A stretch of DNA of 64,000 nucleotides from SHZI01 sp041396045 (GTDB lineage: Bacteria > Pseudomonadota > Gammaproteobacteria > Steroidobacterales > GCA-2729495): NCBI GenBank assembly GCA_041396045.1, contig JAWKZI010000009.1:1-64000 (forward strand), read 5' to 3'. Under the pieces are notes generated by a model. It did not search any database. It saw nothing but the letters and a program-made list of their open reading frames with translations, and was not told the origin of the DNA. Shown in pieces: positions 35,569 to 44,589 of this stretch. Made by a program: the position numbers and the translations under genes. The number at the start of each line of letters is the position of its first letter. The stretch's first letter is position 1.

Positions 35569-36585
35569 ATGACTGCCCAAACTCTTGCTGCGATTGCCAA
35601 GGCGATGGTAGCGCCCGGAAAGGGAATACTTGCCGCCGACGAAAGCTCGGGAACCATCAAGAAGCGCTTCGACACGATCAAACTTGAGTCTACGGCTGAC
35701 AATCGCCGCGCCTACCGCGAGTTATTGTTCACGACGCCGGGCGCTGCCGACTTCATCAGCGGCGTTATTCTGTTCGATGAAACAATGCGGCAGTCAACGC
35801 TTGATGGCACACCGTTTCCGAAATACCTCGCCGACCACGGCATGATTCCAGGCATCAAGGTCGATGCAGGCGCCAAGGCACTGGCCGGCTTTCCCGGCGA
35901 GACGATCACAGAGGGTCTGGATGGCTTGCGTGAGCGCCTGAAGGAGTACGTCAGCCTTGGCGCCAGGTTTTCCAAGTGGCGGGCAGTGATCACGATCGGT
36001 CGCGATCTGCCCAGCGACTTCTGCCTGACAGCCAATGCGCATGCCCTGGCACGCTACGCCGCACTGTGTCAGGAAGCTGGGATTGTGCCCATAGTCGAGC
36101 CCGAAGTACTGATGAACGCTGATCACAGCCTGAGCCGTTGCGCCGATGTCACGGCCGCTATGCTGGACAGGACTTTTGAGCAGCTTAAAGCCCATCGCGT
36201 TGATCTTGGCGGCATGATTCTCAAGCCCAATATGGTCGTTCCCGGCGAGAACTGCCCAAAGCAGGCTACGGTTGCCGAGGTCGCCGACGCCACCATCAAG
36301 TGCCTGAAAGCACACGTGCCGTCTGCTGTCCCAGGTATAGCTTTCCTGTCCGGTGGCCAGAGTCCTGAAGATGCCACCGAGCACTTGTCAGCGATGAACG
36401 CCCTGGGCTCGTTGCCGTGGCAACTCACATTTTCCTATGGGCGCGCGCTCCAGGCGCCGGTGCTCGAAGCCTGGGGTGGCAAGCCCGACCAGAAACAGGC
36501 CGGGCAGGCGGCACTTTTGCAGCGTGCACGACTGAATGGTCTGGCGCATGCCGGGAAGTATCGCCGCGACATGGAAGCTGCCTGA
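35569..36585 (+). CDS. Class I fructose-bisphosphate aldolase
   Basis: Cleaves fructose-1,6-bisphosphate to triose phosphates through a Schiff base, without metal. The start at ATG 35569 after CGGAGG (8-base spacing) gives 338 residues. GKGILAADESSGTIKKRF near 20, FSKWRAVITIG near 140, the Schiff-base Lys in GGMILKPNMVVPG near 219 and PGIAFLSGGQSPEDAT near 255 are class I signatures resembling the eukaryotic-type enzyme. Many Gammaproteobacteria use the class II enzyme instead or as well. The stop is 4 bases from the mlaF start. Confidence 0.94.
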   Translation: MTAQTLAAIAKAMVAPGKGILAADESSGTIKKRFDTIKLESTADNRRAYRELLFTTPGAADFISGVILFDETMRQSTLDGTPFPKYLADHGMIPGIKVDAGAKALAGFPGETITEGLDGLRERLKEYVSLGARFSKWRAVITIGRDLPSDFCLTANAHALARYAALCQEAGIVPIVEPEVLMNADHSLSRCADVTAAMLDRTFEQLKAHRVDLGGMILKPNMVVPGENCPKQATVAEVADATIKCLKAHVPSAVPGIAFLSGGQSPEDATEHLSAMNALGSLPWQLTFSYGRALQAPVLEAWGGKPDQKQAGQAALLQRARLNGLAHAGKYRRDMEAA

Positions 36586-36589
36586 ACAC

Positions 36590-37397
36590 GTGGTGGCCGA
36601 TAACCTCGTAGACATAGCCGGGCTGCATTTCAGCCAGGGTAGCCGGCCGATATTTTCCTGGACTGGATCTCACGGTTCGCCGGGGCAGCATCACCGCCCT
36701 GATGGGGCCGAGCGGTACGGGCAAGACGACCCTGCTGCGGATGATTACCGGTCAACTGCGACCGCAGTCGGGGACTGTCACTGTGGCCGGACAGAACGTG
36801 CCTGGTCTGTCACGACGGGAGTTGTTCAACCTGCGCCGGCGGATGGGCATGTTGTTCCAGAACAGCGCACTTCTGACCGACCTCGATGTCTTCGAGAACG
36901 TTGCGTTTCCGCTGCGGGAAAATACCAGTCTGCCCGATGAGCTGATTCGGCAGGTGGTACTCACCAAGCTGAATTCCGTTGGCCTTCGCGGGGCTGCCCG
37001 TCTGATGCCCGCAGAGTTGTCCGGCGGGATGGGGCGACGGGTGGCGATGGCGCGTGCCATCGTGATGGACCCCGAGTTGTTACTTTATGACGAGCCGTTT
37101 TCCGGCCTCGACCCGATTGCCCTGGGGGTTGTACTGCGCCTCATTCGCCAGAACAACGACGCACTTGGACTCACCAGCATAGTGGTATCCCACGATGTCG
37201 CCGAAATCAGCCGTCTCGTTGATCACTGTTTCGTGATCTCGGAAGGCAAGGTGATTGCGTCGGGCCCCCCGGCAGATCTGGTCGACAGTCCCTCGGATCT
37301 GGTTCGCCAGTTCATGACCGGCGCGGCCGATGGACCGGTTCCATTTCATTTCCCGGCACCACCATATGCCGATCAGCTTCTGGGGTCATCGAAGTGA
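36590..37397 (+). CDS. mlaF: Phospholipid transport ATPase MlaF (one frameshift)
   Basis: MlaF powers the MlaFEDB complex that moves phospholipids between the outer and inner membranes. The start is GTG 36590 or 36593, reading ADNLVDIAGLHFSQGSRPIF. The frame then breaks in TATTTTCCTG (36651-36660); the next frame gives GLDLTVRRGSITALMGP and the intact rest. Walker A is GPSGTGKTT, followed by MGMLFQNSALLTDLDVFENV, signature LSGGMGRRVAMARAI and Walker B LLLYDEPFSGLDPI. With one base removed the length is about 268 residues, as in E. coli. It overlaps mlaE by 4 bases. Confidence 0.92.
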
Positions 37398-38170
37398 CCG
37401 CAACAATGAATTTGTGGCTGGGCCTGATTGAGGTTGTGCGCAAGATCGGAGCGGCATCCCTCTTCCTGGTCTCGATCCTGCAGCAATGCCCGGCTGCGCT
37501 GACCCGGCCCGGGTTGATCTCGCAACAGGTTCACAATGCTGGCGTACGGTCGCTGGTTATCATCATGACTTCAGCTTTCTTTGTCGGCATGGTGATTGGC
37601 CTGCAAGGTTACGACTCCCTGTCACGATTGCGGCAGGAGGACATCCTGGGCGCAGCCGTTGCGCTGACGCTGTTCAAGGAACTGGGCCCGGTGGTCACGG
37701 GCCTGCTCTTTGCCGGCCGGGCCGGCACCGCGCTGGCATCGGAAATAGGTTTGATGCGAGCCACCGATCAGCTTTCTGCCATGGAAGTCATGGCGATCGA
37801 CCCGATCAGGCGCATTGTTGCACCACGGTTTCTGGGTGCTGTCATTTCGGTGCCTTTGCTGACGGCGACCTTTAACGCAGTCGGTATTCTCGGTGCCTGG
37901 TTTGTCGGCGTCTCGGTAATGGGAGTCGACAACGGAGCCTTCTGGTCACAGATGCAGCAGTACGTGGATCCTTCAGATATTTTTGAAGGCGTTGCCAAAA
38001 GCGTGGTGTTTGGCGTAACCGCCGGTCTGGTTGCTGTTTTTGAAGGTTACAATTCACCGCCGACGGCCCAGGGTGTTGGCATGGCAACCACGAAGACGGT
38101 CGTTACCACATCAATTCTGGTGCTGATATTTGACTACATCATCACTGCCTTTCTTTTGCAGGGCCACTAA
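37394..38170 (+). CDS. mlaE: Phospholipid transport permease MlaE
   Basis: The inner-membrane permease of the Mla system, 258 residues with about five membrane segments. SAFFVGMVIGLQGYDSLSR, LKELGPVVTGLLFAGRAGTALASEIG, MRATDQLSAMEVMAIDPIR and VAVFEGYNSPPTAQGVGMAT are conserved MlaE (YrbE) motifs. It starts at GTG 37394, overlapping the mlaF stop, and ends 3 bases before mlaD. Confidence 0.96.
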   Translation: MTATMNLWLGLIEVVRKIGAASLFLVSILQQCPAALTRPGLISQQVHNAGVRSLVIIMTSAFFVGMVIGLQGYDSLSRLRQEDILGAAVALTLFKELGPVVTGLLFAGRAGTALASEIGLMRATDQLSAMEVMAIDPIRRIVAPRFLGAVISVPLLTATFNAVGILGAWFVGVSVMGVDNGAFWSQMQQYVDPSDIFEGVAKSVVFGVTAGLVAVFEGYNSPPTAQGVGMATTKTVVTTSILVLIFDYIITAFLLQGH

Positions 38171-38173
38171 CGC

Positions 38174-38671
38174 ATGGATAAATCCCGAACTCAGGAAATA
38201 GGCACCGGCCTGTTTATCTTTCTAGGCTTTGCAGCGCTGCTGTTTCTGGCAACGCAGACAACCGACCTCGAAGATTACGGCGGTGACAGTGGTTATCAGG
38301 TTACCGCACGCTTCGACGATGTTGCCGGGTTGAAGGTTCGTGCGCCGGTGACGATGGCCGGGGTCAATATAGGGCGCGTCGAGAGCATTGCATTTGACAA
38401 TGATCGCCTCGACGCGGTTGTTACCTTGCGTATTAGCCCGAAGTTCAACCGGATACCGGATGATTCAGACGCCAGCATTCTGACCGCGGGTCTGCTTGGC
38501 AGTAAATATGTTGGTTTGGGGCCGGGTGGATCAGACACGTATCTCACAAGCGACAGTGAAATCCAGATTACCCAGGGGGCGATCGTACTTGAACAGCTGG
38601 TCAGCAAATTCCTGTTCAATCAGGCGGAGGCTGGTGGTGGCTCGGGCAGTACCGGTTCGGCCAGTCCTTGA
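38174..38671 (+). CDS. mlaD: Phospholipid-binding MCE protein MlaD
   Basis: A 165-residue membrane-anchored MCE protein that forms a periplasmic hexamer on MlaE. One N-terminal membrane helix (residues 10-28) is followed by the MCE domain: YQVTARFDDVAGLKVRAPV near 38, MAGVNIGRVESI, and DSDASILTAGLLGSKYVGLGPGG near 95. The hydrophobic pore motif EQLVSKFLFNQ is near 140. The Gly/Ser-rich tail is short. The start is ATG 38174. Confidence 0.95.
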   Translation: MDKSRTQEIGTGLFIFLGFAALLFLATQTTDLEDYGGDSGYQVTARFDDVAGLKVRAPVTMAGVNIGRVESIAFDNDRLDAVVTLRISPKFNRIPDDSDASILTAGLLGSKYVGLGPGGSDTYLTSDSEIQITQGAIVLEQLVSKFLFNQAEAGGGSGSTGSASP

Positions 38672-38714
38672 GTCAGGGGCCGAAAATCAACAACAGGGTT
38701 CTGGAGGTTTTTTG

Positions 38715-39372
38715 ATGCGCAGACTGACTTTACTGACTTCAGGTCTGGCACTGTGCCTGGCCGTGATTGTGGGCCTTGGTCTGGTGGCGTCAATTTCCGC
38801 TGCTGACACCCGTACGCCGGAACAGGTCGTAAGTGAAACTGCCGACACACTGGCAACACGTATTGATGGTCACCAGAAAGAACTGGAAGCAAACCCGGCT
38901 GAACTGTACACGCTGGTTGGCGATATATTTCTTCCGGTGTTTGATACCGAGTATGCCGGCAGGCTGGTGCTTGGAAAGTACTGGCGTACGGCGACTCCTG
39001 CGCAGCGCCAGGAGTTTGTCGATGCCTTCTATACGTTCATGCTGGCACAACTATGCTCGCTACGTCCTGCAGTTCCAGAAGGACAAGGTCACCATTCTTC
39101 CCGGGCAAGCCGGCGAACTGGATCCGCGGCGGACAATTGTGAAGACTGAAATGCAGTTGTCGGATGGCAAAAAGCTGCCTGTCTACTACTCCATGCACAA
39201 GGTCAAGGAGGGTTGGCGGGCCTTTGATGTGCGCATAGAGGGCATCTCGTACGTGCAAAACTACCGTAACCAGTTCAGTGCTGAAATCGGGGCCAAGGGT
39301 TTAGACGCCGTGATTGCCCGGCTCAAGGCGGATGCGGCCAGTACGGCCAACAGCCTGCCCGCCGACAAGTAA
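38715..39372 (+). CDS. mlaC: Periplasmic phospholipid carrier MlaC (one frameshift)
   Basis: MlaC shuttles phospholipid between MlaA in the outer membrane and MlaD. The start is ATG 38715 after GGAGG; residues 1-30 form a signal peptide ending SISA. The first frame runs to FVDAFYTFML near 39045, then one surplus base in GCTGGCACAA (39041-39050) breaks it. The next frame gives HNYARYVLQFQKDKVTILPG, KTEMQLSDGKKLPVYYSM, GWRAFDVRIEGISYVQNYR and the stop at 39372. Joined, it is about 218 residues, the normal MlaC size. Confidence 0.92.
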
Positions 39373-39386
39373 CTGACTGTCACCCT

Positions 39387-39686
39387 ATGAATGCAAACAT
39401 ATCAGCCGATGAATCCGGCCGGATTCGGGTTGCAGGGCCAGTGACCTTTTCGACAGCAGCCGCACTGCTGCATGCCGGCCGTCCGCTTCTGGCCAATAAA
39501 CCCGACGTGACCATTGATCTTGGTGAAACGACCGCTGTCGATAGCGCCGGGTTGGCCTTGCTCCTCGAATGGTTGCGCCAGGCGCGTTTGGCAAAGCAGA
39601 AATTGCGCTTCGTGGCGCTACCCGAAAAGTTGCTGGCAATCGCCCGGCTGAGTGGCGTTGAAGGTTTGTTGACGGCTGGCGACTAG
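39387..39686 (+). CDS. mlaB: STAS-domain protein MlaB
   Basis: A 99-residue STAS protein that binds MlaF and is needed for Mla activity. GRIRVAGPVTFSTAAALLHAG near residue 10 and ETTAVDSAGLALLLEWLRQA near 48, with the conserved Asp-Ser-Ala loop, fit MlaB. It starts 14 bases after mlaC and is the last gene of mlaFEDCB. Confidence 0.93.
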   Translation: MNANISADESGRIRVAGPVTFSTAAALLHAGRPLLANKPDVTIDLGETTAVDSAGLALLLEWLRQARLAKQKLRFVALPEKLLAIARLSGVEGLLTAGD

Positions 39687-39700
39687 CCTGTGCGAATGCT

Positions 39701-39730
39701 CTCGACCAGCCTCGCAGGCTGGCTGGCGAG
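39701..39730. terminator. Hairpin between convergent mlaB and mlaA
   Basis: CCAGCCT (39706-39712), loop CGC, AGGCTGG (39716-39722) form a perfect 7-bp stem, extended outward by CTCG and CGAG (39701-39704 and 39727-39730) around an internal loop. It lies in the 62-base gap between two converging genes. There is no T run on either side, so if it ends transcription it is not a canonical intrinsic terminator. Confidence 0.4.
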
Positions 39731-39748
39731 ACGCCTCAGCAAGGTCCA

Positions 39749-40519
39749 TCAGGGATTATTTGATTCGTCAGGATCGTAGTAGTCTTCGAAATCATCAAGA
39801 TAGGAATCGTCGTCAGGCAAATTGCCATCCAGCACCTGGTAGCGCCGATTCTGCAAGTAGGCATCCCGCACAAAAAGGTAGGGGTCGAAGGCTTCAAATA
39901 TTGCGTGATCAACGTCCAGCAAACGTGAACGCTTGTCAACGGCATAGATTACCCACAGGCCAAGGGTGAGGTTAAGTTGGCCATCGCTGATGCCGATAAA
40001 TGGCGTCAGCGGCGCGTCGACCACAGTGCCGACCGCGTGACGCGTGGTTCGAGGTCCGAGCAATGGCACTACCAGATACGGTCCTTCAGGCACCCCCCAG
40101 ACACCGAGCGTCTGGCCGAAGTCCTCGTCGTGCTCCGGCAGGCCGACCCGGCTTGCCGGGTCGAACAAACCCGCCAGGCCAACCGTCGAGTTGAGCAGAA
40201 AACGTGCACCATCGTGTCCGGTTTGCCTGAACTTGCCTTGCAGGAATGCATTGGCGATGGTCACGGGATAGATCAGGTTGGTGAAAATGTTCTGAATGCC
40301 GCGGCGAATCTGCGGTGGCAGGCCGTGTTCGTAGCCAACGGCAACCGGTCTGAGCAGATACCGGTCGCCAATGTCATTGAACTTGTAGATAGCCCTGTTG
40401 ACGGGTTGAAACGGATCGTTGGCCCCTGTTGGCTCGGTTACCTGTCGGCTGGCACAGCCGGATGCCAGTACCAGAATCAGAAGGGCCCATAGTGTGCCGG
40501 TGCCAGCCATTATCTTCAT
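39749..40519 (-). CDS. mlaA: Outer-membrane lipoprotein MlaA (VacJ)
   Basis: MlaA removes phospholipid from the outer leaflet of the outer membrane. The 256-residue precursor has a signal peptide with lipobox LASGC at residues 18-22. NDPFQPVNRAIYKFND near 34, RRGIQNIFTNLIYPVTIAN near 73, GLFDPASRVGLPEHDEDFGQTLGVWGVPEG-type sequence near 118-145 and GPYLVVPLLGP are family motifs. The acidic tail is lineage-specific. It converges on mlaFEDCB, so its Mla partners are next door though on the other strand. Confidence 0.95.
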   Translation of the reverse strand: MKIMAGTGTLWALLILVLASGCASRQVTEPTGANDPFQPVNRAIYKFNDIGDRYLLRPVAVGYEHGLPPQIRRGIQNIFTNLIYPVTIANAFLQGKFRQTGHDGARFLLNSTVGLAGLFDPASRVGLPEHDEDFGQTLGVWGVPEGPYLVVPLLGPRTTRHAVGTVVDAPLTPFIGISDGQLNLTLGLWVIYAVDKRSRLLDVDHAIFEAFDPYLFVRDAYLQNRRYQVLDGNLPDDDSYLDDFEDYYDPDESNNP

Positions 40520-41970
40520 GGTTGTCTGCTATTGCCTGATTTACGCCGCTCTGCCTGTTCTCGTGCCAGCCATTCCTGGATCTGATCAAGTCGGGCGGCA
40601 AACCGGGCTTTCTGCACGGCATCCAGCCCGGGGCTGCTCAGCGCAAGGCGAAGCTGATCCGCTGCCATGATGACATCACCTTTTATCAGGTGAAGTTCGG
40701 CCATGTAGTAGTACGCATCAGCACTGTCGCCGGCCGCACTCGCCGCCAGCGCAATCAGGCGAACCTGCTCGGCGGTCGGGGGCACGTTGTTGAGAAGATC
40801 CAGCAGAATCGTATGTGCCTTTCCAGGCTGACCGGCAGCCATGAGTGCCTCAGCGTAGCGCACGGTCAACGGTGTATTGCGTGGAAAGAGTGACATGGCC
40901 TGCTCGTAGCCTTTGAACGCAGCGTCGCGCTCGCCGAGGGCCAGCTCAGCGCCCGCCAGACCAGTGTGGAAAGGAATGATGCCGGGATGCGTGGCCAGAA
41001 GGTCTTCAAACTGTTTGCGGGCCTTTGCGTACTGACCCAACCTCATACGGGCGAGGGCAACGCCGTACTCGGTTCCCAGGTCGCCTGCATGCTGTGGATC
41101 CTTCTCCTCACCCACGAAGTACGCCAGCGCCTTTTCTGGCGTGGCGCTGGTGAGCACCCGAATCCGTGCGCGCATGAGGGTGTAACTCGGGGAATCCACG
41201 ACGGCCGGTCTCGGCAGGCTGGCCGCGCGTTCGCGTGTCTCGGCAATGCGATTGACAGTAACCGGGTGCGTCAGCAGAAATTCCGGCGCTTGACTCGCCA
41301 GGGGCCCCGTCTGTCTGGCCAGCTTTTCGAAGAAACTGGGCATTCCCATCAGGTCGAAGCGGACGCGGCCAGTATGCCAACACCAACCCGGTCGGCTCGG
41401 TTTCATTGGCGCGTGTGAAGTTGATCTGTTGCTGGGCTGCAATCCCCTGAGCTGTGGCGTGGCACCGGTAATGGCATCGCCACTACCACCCACCGCCCAG
41501 CAGGATGGCGCAGCACGCGGCTCACCATGGTCAGTATGCTGCTGCGCTGATTGGCAAATACGGCTCGCGAAATGTGGCGCTGCGTGACATGCGCGATTTC
41601 GTGGCCGGAGAACGCGGCCAGTTCGCCGACTCCGTTGCCAGCAGCAGGTCGGGTGTACGCCGATGTAGCCACCTGGCAGTCGAAGGCGTTGATGGCCGGA
41701 TCATTGATGACAAAGAACTTGAACTGGAATTTTCGCCGTCCTGCGCATTGGCGGCCAGCTTGGAAACCGATATCTGGATAACGTATTCCTGCACCTCAGG
41801 ATCGCTCATGACCAGATCGGTATCAACCAGGCTGCGGTGATCGACCGGCCGATCTGCAGTTCCCGATCCCGCGACAGCACGGAGTTGGCAGGGCTGCCCA
41901 TCTCGGGCAAATTGTCGCCCGTCGCGGCCTGCATGGTTGGTGGCACCATCAGGGTCAGCGCCACTATCAC
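40516..41970 (-). pseudogene. bepA: M48 metalloprotease BepA-like, TPR tail (several frameshifts)
   Basis: BepA is a periplasmic zinc protease and chaperone acting on outer-membrane assembly intermediates. The likely start is GTG 41970, giving a signal peptide (LTLMVPPTMQAA), then NLPEMG and LSRDRELQIGRSI. Later frames give FKFFVINDPAINAF, the zinc motif HEIAH at 41603-41589, and RANETE. From about 41340 a long frame runs FFEKLARQTGPLASQAPEFLLTHP and a TPR domain to 40516. Indels occur near 41355, 41395, 41480, 41650, 41715 and 41790. Both zinc-site motifs survive, so errors in the sequence are likelier than true decay. It overlaps mlaA by 4 bases. Confidence 0.8.
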
Positions 41971-42018
41971 CGAGATCAGCTTTCTCCAGGTACATCAGAA
42001 AAGGGCCTGGTGAGACCG

Positions 42019-42469
42019 CTATAGCGCTTTCGGCCAGAACGTCCGCCGCATGGCCTTTTACGACTTTTCGCCACTCGGCTCCTCGGCGTGCCTTCGGTGT
42101 CAGAAAAGTACTGCGGACGATACCCATCACCTTTTTGCCGTACATGTTCTTTTCTCGAATCACGTCAAACAGGGAACAGAGGTTTCGTCGCTGTCCGATA
42201 GCAGGTCGAAAGGAAAGTCGAACGCCTGGCAGACTTTTCTGGGCGCGAGTGAATCCCGGGAGACGCCAGTATCACCGTATTCAGCTTGCGAAAGCGGGGA
42301 TACGGGGCCGAGAAGTCGCAACCTTCGGTTCGTGCAGCCCCGGGAGTATTGTCTCTGGGATGAAGTAAATCACGACATTGCTGCCCGCAGGCTTGGGATC
42401 AACCGTCTTGCCGCCGGTTGCCGGAAGCTTGAAGTTGGGGACTTTCTTGCCGATGGCGATGCTGCTCAC
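42019..42469 (-). pseudogene. bcp: Thiol peroxidase/peroxiredoxin Bcp (frameshifts)
   Basis: The start at ATG 42469 reads MSSIAIGKKVPNFKLPATGGKT and NVVIYF. After several frame changes the sequence continues DFSAPYPRFRKL, FDFPFDLLSDSDET, LFDVIREKNMYGKKVMGI and VRSTFL, then KGHAADVL and a TAG at 42021-42019. IREKNMYGKKVMGI is characteristic of Bcp, which reduces peroxides through an N-terminal peroxidatic cysteine. The stretch that should hold the catalytic cysteine reads PETILPGLHEP in the open frame and is scrambled by indels. The restored length is about 150 residues, as expected. It follows gcvR, as in E. coli. Confidence 0.82.
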
Positions 42470-42507
42470 GTATTCACTCCTGCAGGGACTCGAGTAGGGG
42501 GCGAGGC

Positions 42508-43024
42508 TCAGCGCTGCGCTGCCTCGAACAGGCCATCCAGGTTCTGCTCATCGCAGTATTCCAGCAGCTCTTCCGTAAGGGCAACGTGAACTGAGCGGGG
42601 TACGTTGACTGTCATCTGCACGCTGAACATGAGTGCGCCGGTGTGGGCGGCGTTGTAGCGCCGCGTGCTGAGTTCAGCGATTTCGAGTCCCCGAGTGGCA
42701 AAAAAGTTCGACAGGCCAAACACGATGCCTTCCTGGTCGAGGGTCAATATCGACAATATAGGGCGCAGCCTCCGCTGGTCGCGGCCGGGTTTCTCGCAAG
42801 GCAACCGTCAGGTCTGACTGTTCCTTGAGGATCTCGATTTGGGTCTGCAGCCTGGCCACCGTGTGCCAACTGCCGGAGACCAGCATGACAACGGCAAATT
42901 CGGAGCCCAGGGCGATCATCCGGCTCTCCCGAATGCTGCCGCCAGCGCCACTGACTGCCTGGCTCAGGTCGCGGATGACACCGGCGTCGGGGCCGATGGC
43001 GGTGACCGCCAGTAAGTTTTCCAT
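42508..43024 (-). CDS. gcvR: GcvR-like ACT-domain regulator (one frameshift)
   Basis: Two ACT domains. The first (43024 onward) reads MENLLAVTAIGPDAGVIRDLS, GGSIRESRMIALGSEFAVVMLVSG. The frame breaks near 42757-42775 and continues ILSILTLDQEGIVFGLSNFF, TRRYNAAHTGALMFSVQMTV and VHVALTEELLEYCDEQNLD, ending at 42508. This is the pattern of GcvR, which antagonises GcvA in control of glycine cleavage genes. It lies between divergent dapA and bcp as in E. coli, which supports the assignment. Confidence 0.85.
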
Positions 43025-43169
43025 GAAGTTGCCATGCAGAAATTGCGGAATGACGGGCAGTGTACCGGGAAATCAGACACCGGCAAGCCAGTGCATCGAC
43101 TGGCCGGCCTTGCGTGACAGGGAGGCAGGAAGTACCATCACATGCTGCATTCTCCCGCGGTCCAAACCC

Positions 43170-44075
43170 ATGTTTTCAGGCAGCAGTGTCGCGATTGTGA
43201 CGCCGATGAAGGCGGCGACTGGCAGGGTCGATTTCCGCATGCCTGGAGCGTCTGGTCGACCTGCATGTCGCTACGGGCACTGATTGCCTCGTGGTATGGC
43301 ACGACCGGCGAGTCAGCAACACTGACCGAGCATATCGAGGTGATTCGGGTGGCGTCCGAGCGCGCTGCCGGCCGCATACCGGTGGTAGCTGGAACCGGCT
43401 CGAACTCGACGGCCCAGACAATCGATCTGTCGATGGCAGTCGCAGCCTTTCCGATTGACGGTTTTCTGATCGTTACCCCGTACTACAACAAGCCCACGCA
43501 GAATGGGCTTTGTCAGCACTTCCTTGCTGTGGCGGCTGCAGTGGACCGACCTGTGATCCTGTACAACGTACCGGGACGAACGGGTGTGGACATGCTGCCG
43601 GAATCCGTCGCACGAGTGGCTGATCATCCTGGCATCGTCGGCATCAAAGGAGGCGACTGGCGATCTGGCCCGGGTTGCCGAATTGCGGGCCGGCTGCGGG
43701 GATGATTTCCTGCTGTTCAGCGGTGACGATGCGACTGGCTGCGAGTTCATGCTTCAGGGCGGGCAGGGGGTTATCTCGGTGACTTCCAATGTAGCCCCCG
43801 CACTGATGGCTGATATGTGCAAGGCCGCGCTGAAAGGCAATCGGACGCTGGCTACGGAACTGGACGGCCGCCTTGCGGGCCTGCATCAGGAGCTGTTTGT
43901 CGAGTCAAATCCGATTCCGGTGAAGTGGGCGGTGGAACGCCTGGGCCTGATGCCCGGCGGGCTGCGTTTGCCGCTGACGGCGCTCAGTGCGGACTGTCGA
44001 CCGGCTGTCGAGGCAGCCATGCGTCGGGCCGGCGTGCTCGATCAGCGGCCCAGCCTGGCTGAAGGAGCACGCTGA
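43170..44075 (+). pseudogene. dapA: 4-hydroxy-tetrahydrodipicolinate synthase (three frameshifts)
   Basis: DapA condenses pyruvate with aspartate semialdehyde in lysine and diaminopimelate synthesis. The start at ATG 43170 reads MFSGSSVAIVTPMK. Frame breaks near 43241 and 43297 separate this from LERLVDLHVATGTDCL and GTTGESATLTEHIEVI; a third near 43648 separates GIVGIK from EATGDLARVAELRAG. The catalytic Tyr is in LIVTPYYNKPTQNGL, the Schiff-base Lys in GIVGIK, and the C-terminal half has GDDATGCEFMLQGGQGVIS. All key residues remain and the length (about 301) is normal, so sequence errors are likely. Confidence 0.9.
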
Positions 44076-44091
44076 GTTGTTATCCACGGTG

Positions 44092-44361
44092 ATGTCGAAG
44101 ACCGGGCTCCTTGCGCTGCTGTCAGTCGCCGTATTGACGGGCTGCTTTTCCTCATCGCCGGACAAGCGCTGTGCCAAGCCCAAGGAGTATCAGCAGAGCA
44201 CCAGCCTGCCCGAGCTCAAGATCCCCGAGGGGCTGGAGGTACCAGACCGTTCCACGGCGATGGCCGTTCCGGCCCCGCCGCCCGCCGATCAGGCTGGCGT
44301 CATCAGCGACTGCCTGGATCGGCCACCCGACTACTTTCGCAAAGAGAAAGCTGCTGACTGA
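44092..44361 (+). CDS. Short lipoprotein in the bamC position
   Basis: An 89-residue precursor starting at ATG 44092, with a signal peptide and lipobox LTGC at residues 15-18. The mature 72 residues are Pro-rich and mostly unstructured: PKEYQQSTSLPELKIPEGLEV and PAPPPADQ. In many Gammaproteobacteria bamC follows dapA, and this stretch resembles the unstructured N-terminal segment of BamC, which binds BamD. The helix-grip domains of BamC are absent, and a tRNA follows 72 bases later. It could be a minimal BamC or an unrelated lipoprotein. Confidence 0.6.
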   Translation: MSKTGLLALLSVAVLTGCFSSSPDKRCAKPKEYQQSTSLPELKIPEGLEVPDRSTAMAVPAPPPADQAGVISDCLDRPPDYFRKEKAAD

Positions 44362-44373
44362 TACGGCAGCGCA

Positions 44374-44402
44374 TTGAAGCGCAGGCCGCAACGGGCTAAC
44401 CT
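44374..44402 (+). promoter_or_regulatory. Possible promoter of tRNA-Ser
   Basis: TTGAAG (44374-44379), 17 bases, then TAACCT (44397-44402). Both boxes are weak, but the spacing is ideal and the tRNA begins 31 bases after the -10. Confidence 0.35.
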
Positions 44403-44433
44403 TTCCGCCCGTTTCCAGCCGAACAGACGATCC

Positions 44434-44524
44434 GGAGAGGTGGCCGAGTGGCTGAAGGCGCACGCTTGGAAAGCGTGTTTACGGTAACCCCGTAACGTGG
44501 GTTCGAATCCCACCCTCTCCGCCA
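44434..44524 (+). tRNA. tRNA-Ser (anticodon GGA)
   Basis: The gene starts GGAGAGG at 44434 and ends CCTCTCC, G, then an encoded CCA at 44522-44524. The anticodon stem ACGC/GCGT encloses TTGGAAA, giving anticodon GGA. A long variable arm (about 44480-44499) and the T-arm sequence GGTTCGAATCC are present, as expected for a class II serine tRNA. The accessory block begins just downstream; no integrase or repeat of the tRNA end was found. Confidence 0.97.
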
Positions 44525-44589
44525 CTATGTCTATATAAAACAGAAGGGTATAGGAGCCTCTTCCGGTCTCTTATATGGTGGGGTCACAG

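Noticed and set aside
41505..42589. Several short plus-strand frames opposite bepA and bcp as novel small genes
   Set aside because: They exist because indels break the true minus-strand genes; conserved protease and peroxiredoxin sequence is on the other strand.
44331..44525. Minus-strand open frame beginning MAERVGFEPTLRGYRK
   Set aside because: It is antisense to tRNA-Ser and the short lipoprotein gene; this is a well-known false peptide produced by tRNA-Ser sequence.
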